A DNA stretch of 59,661 bases from an uncultured beta proteobacterium (lineage in GTDB: Bacteria > Pseudomonadota > Gammaproteobacteria > Burkholderiales > Burkholderiaceae_B): NCBI GenBank assembly GCA_903821335.1, contig CAIJKV010000267.1, positions 1-59,661 of the forward strand, given 5' to 3'. The translations under genes and the position numbers were made by a program. Position 1 is the first letter of the stretch, and each line of letters begins with the position of its first letter. Below the pieces are notes generated by a model. That model had not been told where the DNA came from. It saw only the letters and a list, made by a program, of their open reading frames with translations, and made no database searches. Positions 53,042 to 59,661 of the stretch are shown one piece after another.

Positions 53042-54223
53042 TCACAGCATTTCTATACCCATGGCAACGGCTTCGCCACCGCCTATGCAAAGCGTCGCCA
53101 CGCCACGCTTGCCACCCGTCTTGCGCAAGGCGCTCACTAGCGTCACCAACAAACGCGCGCCCGAGGCACCAATTGGATGACCCAGCGCGGTGGCGCCGCC
53201 ATGGACGTTGACGCGGTCATGCGGCAAGTCAAAGTCATGCATCGCCGCCATGGTCACCACGGCAAACGCCTCGTTGATTTCATACAAATCGACATCACTG
53301 GCCTTCCAGCCAGTCTTGGCAAAGAGATTTTTCAGTGCGCCGACCGGTGCGGTGGTAAACCAGCCCGGCTCTTGTGAATGCTGACTGTGGGCGACAATGC
53401 GGGCCAGTGGCTTGAGCCCCATTTTTGCTGCGGTAGACGCCCGCATCAAGACAAGCGCGGCTGCGCCGTCCGAAATTGAGGATGAGTTTGCCGCGGTCAC
53501 CGTGCCATCTTTCTTAAAGGCGGGCTTAAGTGTCGGAATCTTGTCGGGCATCGCCTTTTGCGGGGATTCGTCCGTGTCGATCACGGTATCGCCCTTGCGA
53601 CCCGCAATCGTCACCGGTGCGATCTCCCACTTGAAGCTGCCGTCTTCGGTTGCCGCACGCGCACGCTTGAGGGACTCGAGCGAAAACGCGTCCTGCGCCT
53701 CGCGCGTAAACGCATATTTGGCGGCACAATCTTCGGCAAAGACACCCATGGCCTTGCCGCGTTCATAGGCATCTTCCAGTCCATCCAGAGCCATGTGGTC
53801 GTACACGGTCGAATGCCCATAACGATAGCCCTGACGTCCGCGCAACAGCAGGTAGGGTGCATTGCTCATGCTTTCCATGCCGCCCGCCACCACCACGTCG
53901 GTCGTACCCGCCAGCAGCATGTCATGGCCAAACATCGCGGCCTTCATGCCCGAGCCGCAAACCTTGTGGACGGTCGTGCACGACACGCTCAGGGGGAGCC
54001 CGGCGCCAATCGCCGCCTGACGTGCGGGCGCCTGGCCCTGACCCGCCTGCAGCACATTGCCCATGATCACTTCATTGACCGTACCCGGCTCGATGCCTGC
54101 GCGTTCTACCGCGGCCTTGATGGCGATGGCCCCCAGTTCGTTGGCGGCTAAGCCTGACAGGCTACCCATCATCGCACCCATAGGTGTGCGGGCGACAGAG
54201 ACAATTACAACGGGATCAGACAT
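53042..54223 (-). CDS. Acetyl-CoA C-acetyltransferase (thiolase)
   Basis: 393 residues. Nucleophile Cys89 in VHKVCGSGMKA, His in HGGATALGHPIGASGAR, and the second Cys in TLCIGGGEAVAMG. A short-chain thiolase; here it may cleave acetoacetyl-CoA formed at the end of leucine degradation. It lies between liuA and liuB, where many liu operons instead carry methylglutaconyl-CoA hydratase (liuC), which is absent from this window, as is HMG-CoA lyase. Confidence 0.94.
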   Translation of the reverse strand: MSDPVVIVSVARTPMGAMMGSLSGLAANELGAIAIKAAVERAGIEPGTVNEVIMGNVLQAGQGQAPARQAAIGAGLPLSVSCTTVHKVCGSGMKAAMFGHDMLLAGTTDVVVAGGMESMSNAPYLLLRGRQGYRYGHSTVYDHMALDGLEDAYERGKAMGVFAEDCAAKYAFTREAQDAFSLESLKRARAATEDGSFKWEIAPVTIAGRKGDTVIDTDESPQKAMPDKIPTLKPAFKKDGTVTAANSSSISDGAAALVLMRASTAAKMGLKPLARIVAHSQHSQEPGWFTTAPVGALKNLFAKTGWKASDVDLYEINEAFAVVTMAAMHDFDLPHDRVNVHGGATALGHPIGASGARLLVTLVSALRKTGGKRGVATLCIGGGEAVAMGIEML

Positions 54224-54278
54224 GGTTGACTCCTAGTGAAAGTTTTACTTTAATCCTCTCTGACGTGACAGTGGACCG

Positions 54279-55457
54279 TCACATCGTTTCGTTAAAGAGC
54301 TCGCGACCAATCAGCATGCGGCGAATCTCACTGGTGCCCGCGCCAATTTCATACAACTTGGCGTCGCGCCAATATCGACCCAACGGGTATTCATTGATAT
54401 AGCCATTACCGCCAAAGATCTGGATGCCTTCTCCTGCCATCCAGGTTGCGCGCTCGGCGCAATACAGGATGACAGCCGCACAGTCCTTGCGAACCTGACG
54501 CCCATGCCCCGCACCGAGTCGGTCGAGATTCTTGCCCACGGTGTAGCAAAATGCGCGACAGGCCTGAAGCGTGGTGTACATGTCTGCGACCTTGCCCTGG
54601 ATCAGCTGGAATTCGCCTATCGACTGACCAAACTGCTTGCGGTCATGAATATAGGGCACGACCTGGTCCATGACTGCCTGCATGATTCCCAACGGTCCGC
54701 CTGACAGCACGGCTCGCTCGTAGTCCAGGCCGCTCATCAGTACTTTGACTCCACCATTGACTTCACCCAGCACGTGGTCGCCCGGCACGCGGCAGTTTTC
54801 AAATACCAGTTCGCCCGTGTGGCTGCCGCGCATGCCCAGTTTGTCCAGCTTTTGTGCAATGCTGAAGCCAGGCATGCTTTTTTCGATCAGGAAGGCCGTC
54901 ATGCCGCGCGCACCCAACTCGGGTTGCGTCTTGGCGTAGACCACCAGCGTGTCAGCGTCGGGGCCGTTTGTAATCCACATTTTGGTGCCATTGAGCACGT
55001 AATCCTGCCCTTGCGGGTCGGCCCGCAGTTTCATGCTGACAACGTCCGACCCCGCACCGGGCTCACTCATCGCCAGGGCACCGATGTGCTCGCCCGTCAA
55101 TAGTTTTGGCAAGTACTTGCGCTTCTGTGCCTCGTTGCCGTTCCTGTGAATCTGGTTCACGCACAAGTTCGAATGCGCGCCGTACGACAAGCCGATCGCG
55201 GCGCTCGCGCGCGAAAACTCTTCCATCACGACCATGTGCGCCAGGTAACCCATGTTGGTGCCACCGTACTCTTCGCCTACGGTCATGCCCATGACACCCA
55301 GGTCACCAAACTTTTTCCATAAGGCCATCGGAAACTGGTCTGTTCGGTCAGCCTCGGCTGCCAGCGGTGCGATTTCGTGCGTGGCAAATTCACGCACTGC
55401 GTCGCGCAGCATATCGATGTCTTCGCCTAATTCGAAATTCAGGCCTGGAAGTTGCAT
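54279..55457 (-). CDS. liuA: Isovaleryl-CoA dehydrogenase
   Basis: 392 residues, acyl-CoA dehydrogenase. Signature [12 protein letters not shown] and WITNGP. The catalytic base lies in GLDYERAV (E247), and the usual MCAD-type Glu position is Gly in [12 protein letters not shown]; both marks fit isovaleryl-CoA dehydrogenase. It makes 3-methylcrotonyl-CoA for LiuBD. A perfect 22-bp palindrome lies 72 bases upstream, with the regulator gene beyond it. Confidence 0.94.
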   Translation of the reverse strand: MQLPGLNFELGEDIDMLRDAVREFATHEIAPLAAEADRTDQFPMALWKKFGDLGVMGMTVGEEYGGTNMGYLAHMVVMEEFSRASAAIGLSYGAHSNLCVNQIHRNGNEAQKRKYLPKLLTGEHIGALAMSEPGAGSDVVSMKLRADPQGQDYVLNGTKMWITNGPDADTLVVYAKTQPELGARGMTAFLIEKSMPGFSIAQKLDKLGMRGSHTGELVFENCRVPGDHVLGEVNGGVKVLMSGLDYERAVLSGGPLGIMQAVMDQVVPYIHDRKQFGQSIGEFQLIQGKVADMYTTLQACRAFCYTVGKNLDRLGAGHGRQVRKDCAAVILYCAERATWMAGEGIQIFGGNGYINEYPLGRYWRDAKLYEIGAGTSEIRRMLIGRELFNETM

Positions 55458-55529
55458 GTGTATCTCCGTGGTGAGTACGGGAACCTGAGATGCGTCATTG
55501 ACAGGACTCAGGTCAGCTATCGTTCGAAG

Positions 55530-55551
55530 TTTACGTTTACGTAAACGTAAA
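55530..55551. promoter_or_regulatory. Predicted LiuR operator upstream of liuA (22-bp palindrome)
   Basis: TTTACGTTTACGTAAACGTAAA is a perfect palindrome. It holds two overlapping copies of TTACGTNNACGTAA (55531-55544 and 55537-55550). Position between liuA and its MerR-family regulator supports an operator role. Confidence 0.8.
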
Positions 55552-55569
55552 GTAATCTCGGGATAACCC

Positions 55570-55944
55570 TTATTCTTTTTCTCTTAGCAATGCCTGGCAT
55601 TGCAATTCCTGCTCCGCAATTTCAGACAATGTTTCCTCAATATCTCTTTGCTGCTGTTCAAACAGGGCGCGCTGGGTTCGCAGGACAGACCAATAATGTT
55701 TCAGTTGCGGCGTGGTGTCACGCGGGCCATCGTACATGTCGATCAGCTCACGGATTTCGGAAAGTTGCAGGCCCAGCCGCTTGCCGCGTAAGGCCAACTT
55801 GAGACGGGTGCGGTCGCGCGCGACATAGACGCGCCGCCGCCCCGCGCGCGCAGGACTCAGGATTCCCTGGTCTTCGTAGAAGCGAATCGTGCGGGGCGTG
55901 ATGTCGAACTCTTTGGACAGGTCCGAAATCGTCCAGGTCAGCAT
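55570..55944 (-). CDS. liuR: MerR-family regulator of leucine/isovalerate degradation (LiuR-like)
   Basis: 124 residues from ATG 55944 (a GTG four codons earlier is possible). MerR winged [23 protein letters not shown] followed by [17 protein letters not shown] and a long coiled-coil helix ([20 protein letters not shown]) for dimerisation. No effector Cys. Adjacent liuA and palindromic operators on both sides indicate it controls the liu genes and itself or its divergent neighbour. Confidence 0.88.
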   Translation of the reverse strand: MLTWTISDLSKEFDITPRTIRFYEDQGILSPARAGRRRVYVARDRTRLKLALRGKRLGLQLSEIRELIDMYDGPRDTTPQLKHYWSVLRTQRALFEQQQRDIEETLSEIAEQELQCQALLREKE

Positions 55945-55989
55945 GGCCGGATACACAGAGGCATGGTTTTAAAGTTATGAAGTGGCAGT

Positions 55990-56003
55990 TAACGTAAACG
56001 TAA
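55990..56003. promoter_or_regulatory. Second predicted LiuR operator, between liuR and the MBL hydrolase gene
   Basis: TAACGTAAACGTAA differs at one base from the TTACGTNNACGTAA unit in the liuA operator. Its site suggests that liuR and the MBL-fold gene, which are divergent, are under the same control. Confidence 0.72.
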
Positions 56004-56050
56004 ATTATGATGCTCTGATCATGCCGTCAAGTTTTGGAGACAATTAAAAG

Positions 56051-57109
56051 ATGAACCCACAAGAGCAGCTCTTGCAATACCCTCATGGTGATGTCCTGCC
56101 CGAACCCGGCAGCAGCATCGAACTGGCCCCCGGTGTACGCTGGCTCAGGATGCCACTTCCGTTCGCACTGGACCACATCAACCTGTGGCTGTTGCGCGAC
56201 TGCATCGATGGTCGGGAAGGCTGGACAATCGTCGACTGCGGGATCAGCCGTGACGAGGTCAAGACACTCTGGGAACAGGTGTTCAGCACCCAACTTGAAG
56301 GCCTGCCGGTCCTGCGGGTCATCGTGACGCACATGCATCCCGATCACGTGGGCCTGGCCAACTGGCTGTGCGAGCGCTGGAACGTACCGCTGTACATGAG
56401 CATGACCGACTTCATGACGGCCAAACTCTGGTCAGTTCGCACCGAAGGCGGTGCATCGGGCGGGGAAAGCGCCGTGAAACACTTCACCCGGCACGGGCTG
56501 GTTGACCCAGAGTCACAGGAAAAAATCCGTGCGCGCGCCTCGTACTACAGCGGTATGGTCCCCAGCGTCCCCAACTCCTTTATCCGAATTCTGGACGGCA
56601 GCCGCCTTGAGATCGGCGGTCACGTCTGGCAGGCCATCGCGGGCTATGGGCATGCGCCGGAACACATGTCTCTTTATTGTGCCGACAAGAATGTCCTGAT
56701 CTCGGGCGACATGGTCTTGCCCCGCATTTCGACCAACGTCAGCGTATTCGACTTCGAGCCCATGGGCAATCCGCTGCCGCTGTACCTGAGTTCCCTTGAC
56801 GCCTACCAGCCACTCCCGCTCGATACGCTGGTGCTGCCGTCACATGGTCGCCCGTTCAAGGGCCTGCATGAGCGCATCGCGCAGCAACATGCCCACCATG
56901 CCGAGCGCTTGCAAGAAGTGCTGGATGCCTGCGTCACGCCCCAAAGCACGACCGACATCCTGCCGGTGCTGTTCAAGCGAAAACTCGACCTGCACCAAAC
57001 CACATTTGCGATGGGCGAAGCAATCGCCCACCTGCACGCGCTATATTTCGATGGCAAACTCTCGCGTCAGGTTGGTGACGACGGCATCATCCGTTTCACC
57101 AGCGTCTGA
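56051..57109 (+). CDS. MBL-fold metallo-hydrolase (LACTB2-like)
   Basis: 352 residues. Metal ligands: HMHPDH (94-99), GHAPEH (200-205), SGDMVL (Asp at 220) and PSHGRPF. The C-terminal ~80 residues are helical, as in LACTB2-type hydrolases. Thioester or phosphoester hydrolysis is plausible. Divergent from liuR with a LiuR-like operator between, so a role with acyl-CoA esters of the liu pathway is reasonable but unproven. Only 30 bases separate it from metC downstream. Confidence 0.87.
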   Translation: MNPQEQLLQYPHGDVLPEPGSSIELAPGVRWLRMPLPFALDHINLWLLRDCIDGREGWTIVDCGISRDEVKTLWEQVFSTQLEGLPVLRVIVTHMHPDHVGLANWLCERWNVPLYMSMTDFMTAKLWSVRTEGGASGGESAVKHFTRHGLVDPESQEKIRARASYYSGMVPSVPNSFIRILDGSRLEIGGHVWQAIAGYGHAPEHMSLYCADKNVLISGDMVLPRISTNVSVFDFEPMGNPLPLYLSSLDAYQPLPLDTLVLPSHGRPFKGLHERIAQQHAHHAERLQEVLDACVTPQSTTDILPVLFKRKLDLHQTTFAMGEAIAHLHALYFDGKLSRQVGDDGIIRFTSV

Positions 57110-57139
57110 GCATACGCCAGACTCAACCAAGGACAAGCT

Positions 57140-58321
57140 GTGGCCCATCATCTTGACACCCGCCTGCTGCACATTGGCAGCGCGCCATTCGATCCCGCTT
57201 CCGGCACCGCGCCCGTCAGCCTGCCGGCCGTGCGCACCAGCACCCTGCGTTTTGAAAGCCTGAATGCCCTCGAAAAAACCATCGCACGACGCATGGATGG
57301 CGAACGTGCCATCACCTATGGCCGGTCAGGCCTGGACACACACCGCGCCCTGGAAGACGTGTTCATGCAACTCGAAGGCGGCACCTATTGTGTGCTGGCA
57401 CCGTCAGGCATGGCCGCGATCAACATCGCGTTTCTTGGCTTGCTGCAAACCGGTGATCACGTGCTGGTGGCCGATTGCGTCTATGGTCCGGTGCGCAATC
57501 TTGATCGCGCCCTGCTCAAGGGGCTGGGCATCGAGGTCTCGTATTTCGCACCCGGGCAGGACGACGTCGCGGCACTGATACAGCCCAACACCAAGGTGAT
57601 TTATGTCGAATCCCCGGGGTCGCTGTTGTTTGAAATGATCGATCTGCCAGCGCTGGCCGAGATTGCACACGAAAATGGCGTGCTCCTGGTTGCCGACAAC
57701 ACCTGGGGGTCAGGCTACATCTACCGCCCACTGGCACTCGGTGCGGATGTGTCAGTGGTGGCCGGCACGAAATACGTCGCGGGTCATTCTGACCTGATGC
57801 TGGGTGCCGTCATCGCGAAAGATGAAAAAGTCGCCGCGCGCCTTCACTCGGCGCAATACGCGATGGGCAACTCAATCAGCGCAGACGACGCCTGGCTGGC
57901 CTTGCGTGGTGTGCGAACCATGTCTGTCCGGATGCCGCAGCATGCGCGCAACGCCCTTGAAGTCTGCGCGTTCCTGGCCACGCGCCCGGAAGTCCTGCGA
58001 ATCTTTCACCCTGCCTGGCACAAAGACCCCGGTCACGCCCTCTGGCAACGCGATTGCACAGGTTCGAATGGCATGCTGTCGATCGAACTGGCGTGCACGC
58101 CCGAGGCAGCCAAGCCCTTTGTCGACGCACTGACCTTGTTCGGAATCGGGTTTTCGTGGGGAGGCTTTGAAAGTCTGGTGCAGTGGGTCGACCCGGGCGC
58201 GCTCGCCGGTCACGCCTATTGGACGGGCAAAGGTCACGCCGTGATCCGACTGCACATTGGGCTCGAATCAGCCCAGGACCTGATTGAGGACCTGGCTCAG
58301 GCGCTGGGCCATATCAAGTAA
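57140..58321 (+). CDS. metC: Cystathionine beta-lyase
   Basis: 393 residues from GTG 57140, with AAGGA 8 bases upstream. PLP-dependent Cys/Met metabolism family: Tyr in ITYGRSGLDTH, phosphate loop APSGMAA, Asp in VADNTWGSG, and the PLP Lys in AGTKYVAGHSD (K211). Cleaves cystathionine to homocysteine, pyruvate and ammonia for methionine synthesis. A strong terminator follows. Confidence 0.93.
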   Translation: MAHHLDTRLLHIGSAPFDPASGTAPVSLPAVRTSTLRFESLNALEKTIARRMDGERAITYGRSGLDTHRALEDVFMQLEGGTYCVLAPSGMAAINIAFLGLLQTGDHVLVADCVYGPVRNLDRALLKGLGIEVSYFAPGQDDVAALIQPNTKVIYVESPGSLLFEMIDLPALAEIAHENGVLLVADNTWGSGYIYRPLALGADVSVVAGTKYVAGHSDLMLGAVIAKDEKVAARLHSAQYAMGNSISADDAWLALRGVRTMSVRMPQHARNALEVCAFLATRPEVLRIFHPAWHKDPGHALWQRDCTGSNGMLSIELACTPEAAKPFVDALTLFGIGFSWGGFESLVQWVDPGALAGHAYWTGKGHAVIRLHIGLESAQDLIEDLAQALGHIK

Positions 58322-58333
58322 CGTGGAACGAAC

Positions 58334-58378
58334 GTTTCCAAGGAATGTCCCGTGCGGGCATTCCGTGGAAACATTTTC
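58334..58378. terminator. Bidirectional terminator between metC and dsbA
   Basis: GTTTCCA (58334-58340) pairs with TGGAAAC (58366-58372), enclosing GGAATG/CATTCC and CCCG/CGGG, a long nearly perfect stem with a 2-base tip. ATTTTCTG follows. The two genes are convergent, so it can serve both. Confidence 0.8.
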
Positions 58379-58383
58379 TGCCG

Positions 58384-59013
58384 CTATTTGGTCGTACGCA
58401 CCTTGCGAACCAGTGAATCGGCCACGTCTATCGTTTCCTGATAGCCGCCAGCTTCCGAAGGCGACGTCAGGTAACGTCCTGCCACCGCGATCGATGGTGT
58501 GCCCTGCAGTTTGTAGACAGTCGTCAACTGGTCGGCACGTGCCGTTTTCGACGTCACGCCAAACGAATCAAACGCCGCTTCAAACTTGGCCTTATCCACG
58601 CCCTGGTCGACGACCCAGGCGACAATATCAGCCTTGGTAAACATTCGCTTTTTCTGTTCGTGGATCGCCTGGAAGACCAGGGGATGCAAATCCATGCGGT
58701 TCATGGCCTCGAGCGCGTAGAACAACTGCTGCTGGGGACGCATGCTGGCGTTAAACGCAACGGGCACCTGCCTGACCACCACGTCCTGGGGCAGCGCTTT
58801 GGTCCACTTTGCGAACAAGGGCTCAAGAACGGCACAGTGCGGGCAGGAATAGGCAAAAAACTCCAGAACCTCGGTTTTACCCGGCTCTGTCGGCTGTGCT
58901 GGACTGATCTCAAGGTACTTGTCAGCACCCTGAGCCGTCGACATAGGGGAAAAAAATGTCATGGCTGCCGCAGCCACCACAATCAGAAAGCGGGAAAATA
59001 ATTTGAAACGCAT
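58384..59013 (-). CDS. dsbA: Thiol:disulfide interchange protein DsbA
   Basis: 209 residues. Signal peptide ending STAQG; the thioredoxin active site is SCPHC (C57, C60) and the cis-Pro loop is GTPSIAV. It oxidises cysteines in periplasmic proteins. It lies 14 bases after the SPOR gene, a common order in betaproteobacteria. Confidence 0.95.
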   Translation of the reverse strand: MRFKLFSRFLIVVAAAAMTFFSPMSTAQGADKYLEISPAQPTEPGKTEVLEFFAYSCPHCAVLEPLFAKWTKALPQDVVVRQVPVAFNASMRPQQQLFYALEAMNRMDLHPLVFQAIHEQKKRMFTKADIVAWVVDQGVDKAKFEAAFDSFGVTSKTARADQLTTVYKLQGTPSIAVAGRYLTSPSEAGGYQETIDVADSLVRKVRTTK

Positions 59014-59027
59014 TTCTCGTCTGCCTT

Positions 59028-59661
59028 TTACTGTCGAATTACGGTTGCGGGAATTTTTTCTTCACCCAGTCGCGCACGCGACCGATTCATGTCGTCGAGG
59101 CGGGCATAGGGGCCGACCCGAACACGATTGACTTGCATGCCATTGACCTCGGCACGCTGGATTTCCACAGGCATGCCCATCAGCAAAATGCGCGCGCGCA
59201 ACGATTCCGCATCTTCGAGCACCCTGAACGAACCGACCTGCAAGAAGTACGTGCCGCCTGCACCAGCCGTGGTGCCTGAGCCCGAGGCGGCACCTGGTGC
59301 GGCACTCGCCACAGCACTCGAACCCGAGCCGCCGGCAGCAGCGCCTGTGGCGGTCGAGCCGGTACCGGGCGCCGCGAGGGCAGGCGTCGCAGCTTTTGGT
59401 GGACGCGCGGGTGACGCTGACGAACTTGGCACGGGCAAGGTCGCGATCAACGCACCCAAATCATCCGTGGTGGTCGGCGCAGCAGGCTTGGCAGGTGTCG
59501 TGGTGATGCCGGGCAGCGGGACAAGCGGCGCGTCTGTGGGGCCCGTGGGCGCAATGCCCGCCGCGCCGTCGCGGCCATACAACCCGGCATTCGGATCGGG
59601 TGCCGTGCGCGGATCAATCACGCCTTGTGCTTCGGGAGACCGGCTGGCCTTGTCCACAAAC
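59028..59661 (-). CDS. SPOR-domain protein (5' end outside window)
   Basis: At least 211 residues; the frame is open through the window end, so the N-terminus, probably with a membrane anchor, is missing. A long Ala/Pro/Gly-rich linker leads to a C-terminal SPOR domain (YFLQVGSFRVLEDAESLRAR, then VGPYARLDD), which binds peptidoglycan stripped of stem peptides. FtsN-like, acting at the division site, is the likeliest identity. Coupled to dsbA. Confidence 0.87.
   Translation of the reverse strand, partial: FVDKASRSPEAQGVIDPRTAPDPNAGLYGRDGAAGIAPTGPTDAPLVPLPGITTTPAKPAAPTTTDDLGALIATLPVPSSSASPARPPKAATPALAAPGTGSTATGAAAGGSGSSAVASAAPGAASGSGTTAGAGGTYFLQVGSFRVLEDAESLRARILLMGMPVEIQRAEVNGMQVNRVRVGPYARLDDMNRSRARLGEEKIPATVIRQ

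Noticed and set aside
1-59661. tRNA/rRNA genes, IS elements, prophage or attachment sites
   Set aside because: I looked for cloverleaf-like sequences, transposase or integrase motifs and terminal repeats in the gaps and found none.

Overview
The window looks like chromosome of a GC-rich betaproteobacterium, most likely Burkholderiales, family Alcaligenaceae (the Bordetella/Achromobacter/Pusillimonas side). The reasons are five stand-alone Bug (TctC-type) tricarboxylate-receptor proteins, an Alcaligenaceae-style SPOR–dsbA pair, smg/gluQRS/topB in one operon, a LeuA of the long type and a liu leucine-degradation block. I saw no rRNA, tRNA, phage, IS element or CRISPR array. The genus is inference.

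Layout. 1-2782: a membrane H+-pumping pyrophosphatase (truncated at the window start), divergent from soluble pyrophosphatase ppa. 2906-10211: an exported alpha/beta hydrolase, then a leftward catabolic operon (DHDPS-like lyase, Bug receptor, SDR, D-tartrate dehydratase, Fe-alcohol dehydrogenase) with a divergent LysR regulator. 10267-12076: small hypothetical genes. 12178-22634: catabolic genes built around three more Bug receptors, with a Gfo/Idh/MocA oxidoreductase, a deacetylase and gamma-glutamyltransferase that overlap each other, an amidase, a class II aldolase and a 2-hydroxyacid dehydrogenase.

22658-32408 is the most distinctive block, a divergent amidoligase/transglutaminase gene set. 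Leftward run a transglutaminase–DUF2126 amidoligase, a circularly permuted ATP-grasp–alpha-E fusion, and a second transglutaminase ending in a Gln/Asn repeat tail. Rightward run a stand-alone circularly permuted ATP-grasp and a stand-alone alpha-E protein. Between them lies a perfect 17-bp inverted repeat. Each arm is a near-consensus sigma-54 -24/-12 promoter (TGGCAC-N5-TTGCT) pointing outward at one of the two operons. The gene for sigma-54 (rpoN) lies about 7 kb away in the same window.

32665-40798: rhlE-type helicase, prfC, an anchored protein of unknown function, rpoN divergent from a membrane protein, and leuA. leuA is preceded by a short leader peptide rich in Leu (CTA) codons and by a terminator-like hairpin, which looks like a leucine attenuator. 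40902-47204: a leftward six-gene operon, smg–gluQRS–topB–panB–SET–DUF455. TopB carries a histone-H1-like Lys/Ala tail and a SET-domain methyltransferase is encoded in the same operon. 47376-51273: a periplasmic cyclohexadienyl dehydratase (PheC) and a Bug protein that overlaps the stop of the downstream-numbered biotin carboxylase gene. 49273-55944: leucine/isovalerate degradation (liuD, liuB, thiolase, liuA) with a MerR-type regulator and palindromic operators. 56051-59661: MBL-fold hydrolase, cystathionine beta-lyase, dsbA and a SPOR-domain protein cut by the window end.
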